A DNA stretch of 64,000 nucleotides from contig CAMYKD010000023.1 in NCBI GenBank assembly GCA_947258885.1, positions 1-64,000 of the forward strand, written 5' to 3'. The notes under the pieces are model-generated. The model saw only the letters and a program-made list of their open reading frames with translations. It made no database searches and was not told the DNA's origin. Source of the stretch: an uncultured Kiloniellales bacterium (GTDB taxonomy: Bacteria; Pseudomonadota; Alphaproteobacteria; Kiloniellales; JAKSDN01). Made by a program: the position numbers and the translations under genes. Position 1 is the stretch's first letter; each line of letters starts with the position of its first letter. Shown piece after piece: positions 28,212 to 35,997 of this stretch.

Positions 28212-29075
28212 TTACTTCGGCTGAACGTAAATGACCGCGCGGCGGTTGCCCGGCTCCTTCACGCCGTCGGCCGTCGGAACCGCGAGGTTCGTCTTGCCGA
28301 ATCCCTCGGCCGAGACCCTCTCGGCCGGATAGCCTTGGCTCTCCATGAGCTTGGCCACGGCGCCCGCGCGCAGCTCCGACAGGACCTCGTTGTACTTCGC
28401 GCTGCCGACCGTGTCGGTATAGCCGGACACGGAAATGCGGCTCCCCTTCAGCCGTCTGGCGGCCGCTTCCGCGTCGAAGATGACGGCCTTGGCCTTCTCG
28501 TCGACCTCCGCGCTGTTGAAGTCGAAATAGATGACATAGCGCAGAGGCGAGACTTCCGGCTCGGGCTTGGCCACCGGGGCCACCGCGGCCACCGGCTTCT
28601 TCTCGAGCGCCGCCAGGGCCGTGTAGAACCCGTCGCGGCAGGCCGCGATGTCGTCGGGCTGGAAGTTCTCGGCGGTCCGCTGCTCCTGCAGCCAGCAGTC
28701 GAAGTTGACCTGCGCCGCGGCCGCTTGGCCGGGCATCTTTTGGGCCGCGCCTTCACCCAGCGCGGCGATCAGGCGGCTGCGCGCGGAGCCCAGTTCGCCC
28801 GCCTTGTCTGCCGGCAAGGGCCACTTCTCGAGCGATTCCGGCCCGCCGTCCTTGCCCGTGGCGGCGGAGACCGCCCGCAGGGCGAACATATCGGAGCTCT
28901 TGTAGTCGCCTTCGCCGTATTCGGCCTTCGACAGGCCCAGGTAGCCCTCGTAGAGACTGGAATCGTACGCCGAGCCCGACGCACTGACCTTCTCGGCCTT
29001 CTGGAGCTCCGTGCCGCAGGCGGACAGAGCCACGGCTGCCAAACAGGTGATGACCACCTTCCCTAACCCATTCAT
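28212..29075 (-). CDS. OmpA-family lipoprotein
   Basis: A 287-residue lipoprotein starting MNGLGKVVITCLAAVALSAC, where LSAC is the lipobox (Cys20). The middle region is helical (about residues 30-160). The C-terminal OmpA domain spans about 175-285: YVIYFDFNSAEVDEKAKAVI, then SRISVSGYTDTVGSAKYNEV with the Asp and, near the end, GNRRAVIYVQ with the Arg that bind diaminopimelate in peptidoglycan. It should tether the outer membrane to the cell wall. The ATG at 29075 follows GGGAGTGAG; upstream in-frame codons lack a signal. Divergent from the TraB gene. Confidence 0.88.
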   Translation of the reverse strand: MNGLGKVVITCLAAVALSACGTELQKAEKVSASGSAYDSSLYEGYLGLSKAEYGEGDYKSSDMFALRAVSAATGKDGGPESLEKWPLPADKAGELGSARSRLIAALGEGAAQKMPGQAAAAQVNFDCWLQEQRTAENFQPDDIAACRDGFYTALAALEKKPVAAVAPVAKPEPEVSPLRYVIYFDFNSAEVDEKAKAVIFDAEAAARRLKGSRISVSGYTDTVGSAKYNEVLSELRAGAVAKLMESQGYPAERVSAEGFGKTNLAVPTADGVKEPGNRRAVIYVQPK

Positions 29076-29481
29076 AACGCTCACTCCCTGTGGATTTCGA
29101 CGATAACTGTTGCCGTCCTGACGCTCGCGGCGAGACCGCTCGCAGCGGAAACAGCCGTACTGTAACACCTTTCTCATAACACTATAAGCAAGGCGATGGC
29201 CATGACGTGGCGCAATTGTGTGGAAATTCGGGCCAGTCGTGACGACGTCTCGCGCGCGCTACGATGGTCGAGGCGGCCCGACGGCGCGGCTCCACTCGAC
29301 TGCCCCGGCCCCAATGATGGATTCATACTATCGAAACCGGCAGGCTGTACTCCATTCCTCTTGCGACGCGTCGCCGCCTGTCCTGTTTGCGCGGCTTCGC
29401 TGGCGGCGGCCCCGCTGGGCGGACGGTGATACCGAGCCGTCTCGCGCGACCTTCCAGATCCGGGAAATTAGGGACCACAGC
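29076..29481. other. Divergent intergenic region
   Basis: This 406-base stretch separates the OmpA-lipoprotein gene and the TraB gene. An AT-rich patch around 29160-29190 (with TATAAGCA) is a likely promoter site. A frame open upstream of the TraB start gives no signal-peptide-like sequence and was not taken as coding. Confidence 0.4.
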
Positions 29482-30417
29482 ATGATCCTCGCTTCACTTC
29501 GAAGTTTGCCGGTCCGCCTCTGGCGGCGCCCGGCGCTGGCCGGCTTGGCGCTCCTGCTGTCGCTGGCCTCGCCGCTGACCTCGGCGGCCGGGGAGCGTCC
29601 CTTCGGCGAGGGCCTGTTGTGGCGGGTCGAGCGCGCCGACCGGGCGCCGAGCCACGTCTTCGGCACCATGCACACAGCCGACCAACAGGTGGTGGCGCTG
29701 CCGCGAGCCGTGACGGACACCCTCGACGGGGCCGAGAGCGTGGTCCTGGAGATCGTCATGAACGAGCAGGTGCGCGGCGAGCTGACCCAGGCGATGATCC
29801 TGCCCGAGGGCTCCAACCTGGATGCCATCGTCGGGCCCGAGCGGTTCAAGCGTGTTCTGAACACCGGTGCCCGCTACGGCCTTCCGCGCGAGCAGCTGCG
29901 GATATTGAAGCCCTGGGCCTTGACGATGTTCTTCAGCCTGCCGCCGTCCGAGTTCCAGCGCCAGGCGGCGGGCGGGGTTCCGCTCGACCAGGTGCTGCAG
30001 GACAGCGCCCGGAACCGCGGCACCGCCCTGCACGCCATCGAGACCCCGGCCGAGCAGGTCGCGATCCTGGCCGAGCTCTCGGAACCGGAGCAGCTCGCGC
30101 TCCTGGACGCCGCCATCGACAGCAACCCGCGGATCGAGTCGATTTTCGAGGCGATGAAGACGGCCTATCTGAACCGCGACCTGAACGCCCTGCACCGCCT
30201 GGCCGACGAGATGTCGGAGGGGACCGACCGGGACCTCCAGAAACTGTTCATCGAGCGGATGGTCGATACGCGCAACGAGCGCATGGTCGGACGGATTGCC
30301 GCGCGCCTCGCCGAAGGCAACGCCTTCGTCGCCGTCGGCGCCCTCCACCTCTCGGGCGAGCGCGGGATTCTAAGTTTGCTGGAAAAGCAGGGCTATAGGG
30401 TGTCGCGGGTCTACTGA
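29482..30417 (+). CDS. TraB/GumN family exported protein
   Basis: A 311-residue protein whose ATG at 29482 gives a good signal peptide (LALLLSLASPLTSAAGE, cleavage near residue 36). The conserved GTMH motif in HVFGTMHTADQQVVALP near residue 60 and the C-terminal GALHLSGERGILSLLEKQGY form the paired TraB signatures that resemble a metal-dependent hydrolase site (erythromycin-esterase-like fold). Length is normal for bacterial TraB proteins. Some members are proposed to be metalloproteases, but no substrate is established. The following sequence continues open past the stop into a holin-like fragment. Confidence 0.85.
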   Translation: MILASLRSLPVRLWRRPALAGLALLLSLASPLTSAAGERPFGEGLLWRVERADRAPSHVFGTMHTADQQVVALPRAVTDTLDGAESVVLEIVMNEQVRGELTQAMILPEGSNLDAIVGPERFKRVLNTGARYGLPREQLRILKPWALTMFFSLPPSEFQRQAAGGVPLDQVLQDSARNRGTALHAIETPAEQVAILAELSEPEQLALLDAAIDSNPRIESIFEAMKTAYLNRDLNALHRLADEMSEGTDRDLQKLFIERMVDTRNERMVGRIAARLAEGNAFVAVGALHLSGERGILSLLEKQGYRVSRVY

Positions 30418-30625
30418 GAGAACGGCCCGCCGGACGGCGGGCCGTGGCGCGAGCGGCGCCGGTGGCTCGGCTTCACCTGGCTGCTCGGCCTGCTCGGGCG
30501 CCTGGCCTGGCACGTCCAGCAGGTCAAGGCCGGGCGGCGCGGCTTCTGGTCCTGGGCGCTCGCCTGGGAGGTGCCGATCGCCGCCTTCTGCGGCCTGGCC
30601 GGCGGCGGCATCGGGGATTGTCTCG
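30418..30625 (+). pseudogene. Phage holin-like fragment
   Basis: Directly after the TraB stop codon, in the same frame, the sequence encodes WRERRRWLGFTWLLGLLGRL, then AWHVQQVKAGRRGFWSWALA and WEVPIAAFCGLAGGGI. The two hydrophobic segments around an HVQQVKAGRRGFWSW loop resemble phage holins of the LydA/superfamily III type. There is no start codon and no continuation after about 30625, where it meets antisense tail-domain sequence, so this is a remnant. Recognition is from pattern alone. Confidence 0.5.
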
Positions 30626-31035
30626 GCCCACGCGGTGATCGAGATGCTGGCGAAAAGCTCCGTGTTGGCCACTCGGACTGTCCAATCCCTGGGGCCCGAT
30701 GGAGACGACTTCACTACGAACGGCTCGAGGATGAAGCCCGTGACGTCGGGGCCGCCACCAAGAACATTGCGGCCATCGGGGCAGACGACGTCAAAGGTGC
30801 CGCTGGCTATAGGGCCGCGGCCAACCGGTTTGGAGACGCGGGTGTAGCCGGACAGGCCGGGCTCACCGCCGCCTTGGTCCGGGAAGCTCCTGCCGAATAT
30901 GACGAGCATATCGCCCGCGCCGGTTGCGCCGGCGTCGAACTCGGCGAAAACCTCCAGGATGACGGCAGAACTTGCGCCGTCGTCCGTCCGCCCATGCCCT
31001 TGATCCCGCCGACGATACCGACGACATCGGCGATT
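30622..31035 (-). pseudogene. Remnant of a collagen-like protein C-terminal domain
   Basis: The - strand frame encodes GLSGYTRVSKPVGRGPIASG, then TFDVVCPDGRNVLGGGPDV and TGFILEPFVVKSSPSGPRDW, closely matching the C-terminal domain of the collagen-like protein encoded at 32.0-33.0 kb. Upstream the frame stays open (ILEVFAEFDAGATGAGDMLV) but has no export signal and only one weak Gly-X-Y trace. Downstream it runs into sequence antisense to the holin-like fragment without a natural end. It is therefore a truncated paralogue; an internal ATG at 30909 could only give a fragment. Confidence 0.65.
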
Positions 31036-31080
31036 TAGGGCGTCGTTCCGCCCGCCGGCGGTTGCACCAGGTCCGTCACC

Positions 31081-31758
31081 TCACCTGGTCCGCCGCAACC
31101 GAGCCTCGTGGCCTCCTCGGGCGCTAGAACACTCTCTGCGTCGCCTCAAATCGGCTGTGTCCGGGTTTCTGGATTTCATACGCGCAAGGTATTCGGGCCA
31201 GAAGGACTCGAGGACCTGCTCCAACTCCGCTTCCACGTCGGCCCAGCGTTCCTCTTCGAGGCTCAGGGAACCGCGCAGGGACTCGAACATCTCCCCGAAG
31301 CGCTCTTCATCCTCGAGGCCCGAACCATCAACGGAATCGGTGGCTGGGTCAGGGGCCCATTCCGAAGCCGCCGCTTCGCCGGCCGCCGAGGCGACGGCCT
31401 CATCTTGCGATCGACGCTCCTCAGACGTGGACATGGATGCAGCGGCAGTGGCAGCCAACGCCTCCACTCGTGCATCGAGCTCCGCCGTCAGGCGCCTCCG
31501 CTCCGACCGTATGTGGTCGTCGACTCGGCTCTCCAGGCGTTTCGTCGCGCGCCCCAATTCCTCTCGCCAGTCACCGGGGGGCAATCGCTGGTCCAGGGTG
31601 TCCGCGAGTCGCTGCAACCGCGTTTCGAGTGCCGCCATGCGCCCGGACGTTGCGTGCCACGAGATTGCAACGAGACTCAAGACTGCAACGGATGCTACGG
31701 CGAAGATCGCCATCTTAAGCTCACGGGCCTGGCCGCGAGGGGGGGCGGGCTGGGTCAT
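31081..31758 (-). CDS. Membrane-anchored coiled-coil protein of unknown function
   Basis: A 225-residue hypothetical protein. One transmembrane helix (residues about 15-33, MAIFAVASVAVLSLVAIS) is followed by a heptad-rich helical region (about 38-100, MAALETRLQRLADTLDQRL and RLTAELDARVEALAA), then an acidic stretch (about 120-190) rich in Glu and Trp, and a basic C-terminus. The layout suggests a periplasm-facing coiled coil. I do not recognise a family. It lies between fragments of phage-like and collagen-like genes on the same strand, so it may belong to the same accessory segment. Confidence 0.5.
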   Translation of the reverse strand: MTQPAPPRGQARELKMAIFAVASVAVLSLVAISWHATSGRMAALETRLQRLADTLDQRLPPGDWREELGRATKRLESRVDDHIRSERRRLTAELDARVEALAATAAASMSTSEERRSQDEAVASAAGEAAASEWAPDPATDSVDGSGLEDEERFGEMFESLRGSLSLEEERWADVEAELEQVLESFWPEYLARMKSRNPDTADLRRRRECSSARGGHEARLRRTR

Positions 31759-32200
31759 GGTTCAAGTACCTTCCAGTCTATCCGGTCGTATTCTACGGCG
31801 TAGGGACGGCGCCCGTGGCTCTTCCCTGAGCCACGGGCTCGCCTCTCAACAGGGGCTGCCGTTCCGCGCGCATGGACGCCCTGCTGTCTCAGACACGATC
31901 AGCGCGGTCGTCCAACAACCATCCGCGGGAGAACGGCCCCGCCGCACCGAATCAGCTCGTGAAGGCGCAGGTGGCCCACGCGGTCATCGTGATGGTAAAA
32001 AGGTCCAAGTTCGCCACCCGGACTGTCCAATCACTGTCGGACGATGGATACGACTTCATCATGAACGGCTCGAGGATGAAGCCCGTGACGTTGGAGCCGC
32101 CACCCAGAACCTTGCGGCCTCCGGGGCAGACGACGTTAAAGGTGCAGCTGCGTAAGAAGCCGCAGCCAATCGTTCTGGAGACGCGGGTGTAGCCGGACAG

Positions 32201-32437
32201 GCCGGGGAAACCCCTAGGTCCCTGGGCTCCGGTGTCGCCCTTGTCGCCCTTATCACCTTTTGGTCCTTGGGCTCCGGTGTCGCCCTTGTCGCCCTTGTCA
32301 CCTTTTAGTCCCTGGGCTCCGGTGTCGCCCTTGTCGCCCTTGGGTCCCTGGGCTCCGGTGTCGCCCTTGTCGCCCTTGTCGCCCTTGTCGCCCTTGGGCC
32401 CCTGGGCTCCGGTGTCGCCCTTGGGTCCCTGCGGTCC
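32201..32437. repeat. Collagen-type coding repeats (Gly-X-Y)
   Basis: Short imperfect DNA repeats of 9 and 18 bases encode, on the - strand, units such as GDTGAQGPKGDKG. About 26 consecutive Gly-X-Y triplets can be read with no interruption. Such tracts can expand or contract by slippage in multiples of nine bases without changing frame. Confidence 0.85.
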
Positions 32438-32484
32438 GACCGCGCCGATCGTGAGATCATAGGCCACGGTGAACGGGCGAGGCC

Positions 32485-32602
32485 AATGATCGTCATAGTC
32501 GTCTTCGTCTTCATCTTCATCGTCATCGTCGTAGCGCGCCTTGAATGATCGTCATAGTCGTCTTCGTCTTCATCTTCATCGTCATCGTCGTAGCGCGCCT
32601 TG
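32485..32602. repeat. Perfect 59-bp tandem duplication
   Basis: Positions 32485-32543 and 32544-32602 are identical over 59 bases; each starts AATGATCGTCATAGTC and ends GCGCGCCTTG. The unit is not a multiple of three, so copy number decides whether the collagen-like gene is in frame: one or four copies read through, two copies (as here) do not. Confidence 0.9.
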
Positions 32603-32958
32603 CGGCCGGCCAGGACCGAGACGGTCAACAGGTAGTCGCCGTCCGCACAGGTGTAGTCCGGTGCCGGGCAGAGCACCAGGATCTGGTTGCCACTGGCCGA
32701 CAAGACCTTGAGCTCGCCCTGCTCGCCGAGCGATACGCGCACGGCTTTGGCCTTGTCGAGATCGACGCCATCCAGCGTGATCCGGATGGTGTCGTTCAGG
32801 TCGATGTCTTCGAAGGTTACCAGAACCTCGGTGACCAAGAATCCCGGTTTCACCTTGTCGTCGTCGTCCGCATAGGCCGCCCGCCACGAGCCCGATCCCA
32901 GGCACAACGCAACGGCCAGGCTGGCGCACGCCAGCCCGTTCAGGATTGCTCTTCGCAT

Positions 32959-33675
32959 GACATATTCCTCCCCAGTATGCGCACCGCGTCGCGGTGCCGA
33001 AAAACGCACGGCCCTTTGGCAAACCCGCGTAGGGGTTGCTCGAATGAATTGAAGAGGGCCCACACCATTCCGGCTCTTGCTAGAACCGGCGAAGACTACC
33101 TGTCGTGAATATCGTGTTTTGCTTGGCCCAAGGTCGGAACCGGAAGATCCAACCTGTGTGGAACTCAGGCCCCGTGCCCCAGGACCTCCTGACAATATTG
33201 CTTCTAACAGCGATTGGCGCGATGCTCAATGACATGGATCAACGGGCCAATGACTATGCCCGATGCCGGTCAACACCTAATACCAACGCTCGATAGTCGT
33301 GACTCATGGCCCATCCTTCGAGACGCGTTCTTCGAACGCTCTTCAGGATGAGGATTGGTTTCTTATATCAAGAGCTTACCTCATGCTGAGGAGCCGGCGA
33401 AGCCGGCGTCTCGAAGCATGGGCCATAGGTCGTCATCATCGCGGTCCGGTACAACCCGGGTTAGCCGTACCCCTCATGGCGGTAAACCTGATCGCCTGTC
33501 GTTGGGCTCCGGGTCACGGGCGGACGTGGAACGGGGAGCCGATGTGAACGCATTGCCCGGCATTTGCCCGGATTTGTCGGGCGACGAGCAACGCTTCACG
33601 GTTCGTGCAGGCCCCGAAAGGCCGCCAGGCGCGGCGGCCGACTATGCCGAAGTCCTTGTAGAACAAGGAAAAACC
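32959..33675. other. Long intergenic region without a supported gene
   Basis: Apart from the inverted-repeat element at 33306-33426 I find no gene here. Short open frames exist on both strands but have no ribosome-binding site or recognisable sequence. The first 100 bases upstream of the collagen-like gene presumably hold its promoter. Confidence 0.45.
33306..33426. repeat. 121-bp inverted-repeat intergenic element
   Basis: The outer 21 bases (ATGGCCCATCCTTCGAGACG at the left) recur inverted at 33406-33426 with one mismatch. The CTTCAGGATGAGG next to the left arm matches CCTCATGCTGAGGAG next to the right arm. Two arms of about 46 bases are thus arranged head to head around an AT-rich centre. 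The GGATGGGCC/TCCTGAGGA motif is typical of intergenic repeats abundant in many alphaproteobacterial genomes. It has no coding capacity. Confidence 0.75.
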
Positions 33676-33752
33676 TGGTCGGGGAGAGAGGATTCGAACC
33701 TCCGGCCCCTACGTCCCGAACGTAGTGCTCTACCAGGCTGAGCTACTCCCCG
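33676..33752 (-). tRNA. tRNA-Pro(CGG)
   Basis: A 77-nucleotide tRNA on the - strand with encoded CCA. The acceptor stem CGGGGAG pairs with CTCCCCG, followed by discriminator A. The D-arm is GAGTAGCTCAGCCTGGTAGAG-like, the anticodon stem CTACG/CGTAG encloses the loop TTCGGGA with anticodon CGG, and the T-arm contains GGTTCGAATCC. It decodes CCG, the favoured proline codon in GC-rich genomes. Confidence 0.95.
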
Positions 33753-34050
33753 ACGCGGGGCGGGTTATAGCCCTTCGCTCCGGTCTTGGCAACGGGCGAA
33801 CGGCGGGGGCCAGGGCTTCGAACTCGGGTTAACGCGAGATGGATGAAGCGCCCGAATCCTGATCGCGATGGCTCGATCCGGTCGTCCAGGAAGCCACCAA
33901 GCGGGCGCATTGCTCGCACTGCGAGTCTTTGCCGGAGCATGACGCAGCTTGAGTATTCTACTCCGAGGGGTGCCGCGATCCTCGTTAACCTGGATTCGTT
34001 GCCCTGCGGCGGGGGCGGGCCATGGCCCTGGCAATCCGCGGCGCCCCGGG

Positions 34051-34332
34051 TCACTCCGCCGCGGTTTCGCCCGAGGGGGCCTGGAAAATCCCTTGGAACA
34101 GCTGGTCCAGGCCGGCCTCCTCCTCGCCGCCGAAGAGCAGGTAGATCAGGAGCCAGACGACGAGGGTCGCGATCCCGAGGCCGCGCCAAATCGTCGCCAT
34201 CTGGAGCCCGGTCTTGCGCTCCAGGGCCTCGGTCATGGCCTTGTAGATGTTGCCGTAGCGCCGGCGGAGAAAGATCCCCGTCATGATCAGCGCGACGAGC
34301 AGGGCGATCAGCCGGCCCGTGTCCTGGTCCAT
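34051..34332 (-). CDS. Small two-helix membrane protein of unknown function
   Basis: A 93-residue protein with two predicted transmembrane helices (about residues 8-23 and 52-67, the second IATLVVWLLIYLLFGG) separated by a basic loop (RRRYGNIYKAMTEALERKTG). The C-terminal tail is acidic and polar. No family is recognised. It lies 33 bases downstream of the amidase gene on the same strand, so it probably belongs to the amidase/TRAP transcription unit. Confidence 0.6.
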   Translation of the reverse strand: MDQDTGRLIALLVALIMTGIFLRRRYGNIYKAMTEALERKTGLQMATIWRGLGIATLVVWLLIYLLFGGEEEAGLDQLFQGIFQAPSGETAAE

Positions 34333-34365
34333 CGTCCGAGCGTTTTCAGTCTTGGCGGCGGCCGG

Positions 34366-35703
34366 TCATGCCTCGGCCTCGCCCTGCACCCGCGCTACAA
34401 GCGCGCGCGCGCTGCGCAGCAGGCGGGCATCGTCGCCGCGGGGTCCCACCAGCTGCACGCCGAGCGGCATTCCTTCGGAGCCCTGGAGCAGCGGCAGGCT
34501 CACGGCCGGCGTGCCGCAGAGGGTCCAGAGGGTGCAGAAGATCGGACTGCCGGTGGCCTCCAGGCCGGCCGGGGCGACGCTCGTGGTGCCCGGGGTCACG
34601 ATCGCGTCGTAGCGCTCGAAGATCCTGTCGAGGCCCGCGTTCAGCACCTCGATCCAGTCGACGGCGGCGTTGTAGTCGACCGCGCGGACGGCCTGCCCCT
34701 CCTCGATCATGCCGCGCAGGATGGCGCTCAGCCGGTCCTTGCCGCGCGCGTAGAGCGAGGCGAAGCTCTTCGCCAGGTCGGCGTACATGATGGTGCGGTG
34801 CCACCCGACCGCCTGGTCGAAGATCTCGGGCAGATCCACCTCGTCGCAGGCTTCGCCCAGTACCTCGGCCAGCTCGGCGAAGGCCGCCTGCGTGTCCTCT
34901 TCCGCCTGGTCCCAGACGGGGGATTTCACGAAGGCGAAGGTCGGCGGGACCGGGGGCGCCTCGGCCGCGATCCTCGTCAGTTGCGGGCGGCTCGCCGGGC
35001 GCATGGCCGGGTCCCGGTCGTCGTAGGCCATCAGGCTGTCGCCGATCAGCGCCAGGTCCTCGACCGAGCGGGCGAAGACGCCCACGGCATCCAGGGGCGG
35101 CGACTGGGCCAGAACGTTGTGGCGCGAGATCCGGCCGCGGCTCGGCTTGAAGCCATAGGCCCCGCAGTAGGACGCCGGCCGGATCACCGACCCGTTGGTC
35201 TGGGAGCCGAGCGCCAGCGGCACCATGCCCGCGGCCACGGCGGCGGCCGAGCCGCTCGAGGAGCCGCCCGGGGTGTGCTCCGGATCGTGGGGGTTGCGGG
35301 TCTTGCCCGGCGCGTAGACCGCGAGCTCGGTCGTGACCGTCTTGCCCATGATGACGGCGCCGGCCTCGCGCAGCAGGGAGACGACGGCGGCGTCCTCGGT
35401 GGGCGCGCGCCCGGCCATGAGCGGCGTGCCGTTCTCCGTCGGCATGTCGCGCGTGTCGAAGATGTCCTTGATGCCGACCGGGACCCCATGGAGCGGGCCG
35501 GTGGCCGCGCCCTCGCCCCGCCGCCGGTCGGCCTCGCGCGCCTGCTCGAGGGCGTAGTCCGCGTCGAGGTGGGTCCACGCGCCGAGCGTCTCCTCGAGCT
35601 CGGAGATGCGCTCGAGACAGCTTTGGACCAGGTCCTGCGATGTCAGCTCGCCGTCCCGGACGGCAGCCGCGGCCGCTGCCGCGGTCAGTTCGAAAGGCTC
35701 CAT
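34366..35703 (-). CDS. Amidase-signature family amidohydrolase
   Basis: A 445-residue cytosolic enzyme starting at the ATG at 35703 after GAGAGGACAG. The amidase signature HTPGGSSSGSAAAVAAGMVP carries the cis-Ser and nucleophile Ser; the catalytic Lys is in VPVGIKDIFDT near residue 80. It should hydrolyse an amide to a carboxylate and ammonia in an AS-family Ser-cisSer-Lys mechanism. It follows a TRAP transporter operon on the same strand, so it may deaminate the imported compound or a derivative. A GatA role is unlikely because no gatB or gatC is near. Confidence 0.88.
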   Translation of the reverse strand: MEPFELTAAAAAAAVRDGELTSQDLVQSCLERISELEETLGAWTHLDADYALEQAREADRRRGEGAATGPLHGVPVGIKDIFDTRDMPTENGTPLMAGRAPTEDAAVVSLLREAGAVIMGKTVTTELAVYAPGKTRNPHDPEHTPGGSSSGSAAAVAAGMVPLALGSQTNGSVIRPASYCGAYGFKPSRGRISRHNVLAQSPPLDAVGVFARSVEDLALIGDSLMAYDDRDPAMRPASRPQLTRIAAEAPPVPPTFAFVKSPVWDQAEEDTQAAFAELAEVLGEACDEVDLPEIFDQAVGWHRTIMYADLAKSFASLYARGKDRLSAILRGMIEEGQAVRAVDYNAAVDWIEVLNAGLDRIFERYDAIVTPGTTSVAPAGLEATGSPIFCTLWTLCGTPAVSLPLLQGSEGMPLGVQLVGPRGDDARLLRSARALVARVQGEAEA

Positions 35704-35740
35704 CTCTGTCCTCTCTAGCGCCCCGTCGGCGGTGCGGTGC

Positions 35741-35941
35741 TCAGTCGTCGGACTTGTCGAGCCGGTCCGCGATCGCGCCCTGGCCGCCGGCCGCAACGTC
35801 CCGCCAGATGTAGATAATGCCGATGCCGATCACGAGCACGGTGACGATGATGAGATCGGGCTCCCGCACGAACCACATCACCACGCCCAGGAAGGCGATG
35901 ACGCCCAGCATCGAGATCGAAGCGAAGATCCTGTCCATCAT
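35741..35941 (-). CDS. Small membrane protein in the TRAP operon
   Basis: A 66-residue protein with two hydrophobic segments (LGVIAFLGVVMWFV near residues 12-25 and LIIVTVLVIGIGIIYIW near 30-46) and an acidic, soluble C-terminus (DRLDKSDD). It lies between the large TRAP permease gene and the amidase gene with gaps of 56 and 37 bases. I do not recognise a family; it could be an accessory of the transporter. Confidence 0.6.
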   Translation of the reverse strand: MMDRIFASISMLGVIAFLGVVMWFVREPDLIIVTVLVIGIGIIYIWRDVAAGGQGAIADRLDKSDD

Positions 35942-35997
35942 CTATTCGGTATCCTTGAAGCCTCTCAGGCCGATGTGTGCCTCCGCGTCGCCTCCGC

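Larger units (their letters stand above)
31952..32958 (-). pseudogene. Collagen-like secreted protein gene, frame broken by a 59-bp duplication
   Basis: From the ATG at 32958 the product has a signal peptide ending AAYA, a beta-rich domain of about 110 residues (KPGFLVTEVLVTFEDIDLND), an acidic linker (YDDDDEDEDEDDYDDH), a Gly-X-Y stretch of about 79 residues (GPQGPKGDTGAQGPKGDKGD type) and a Cys-containing C-terminal domain (FNVVCPGGRKVLGGG; DWTVRVANLDLFTIT). A perfect 59-bp tandem duplication inside the acidic linker shifts the frame, so the present copy would stop translating collagen sequence. With a single repeat copy the linker reads YDDHWPRPFTVAYDLTIGAV straight into the collagen part. 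It may be a phase-variable rather than a dead gene. Confidence 0.8.

Noticed and set aside
32201..32437. Regular short repeats resembling a CRISPR array
   Set aside because: The units are 9-18 bases without unique spacers and encode an uninterrupted Gly-X-Y collagen tract.
32232..32462. Ser-Pro-Leu repeat open frame on the + strand
   Set aside because: It is the antisense reading of the collagen repeats with no start context or signal peptide.
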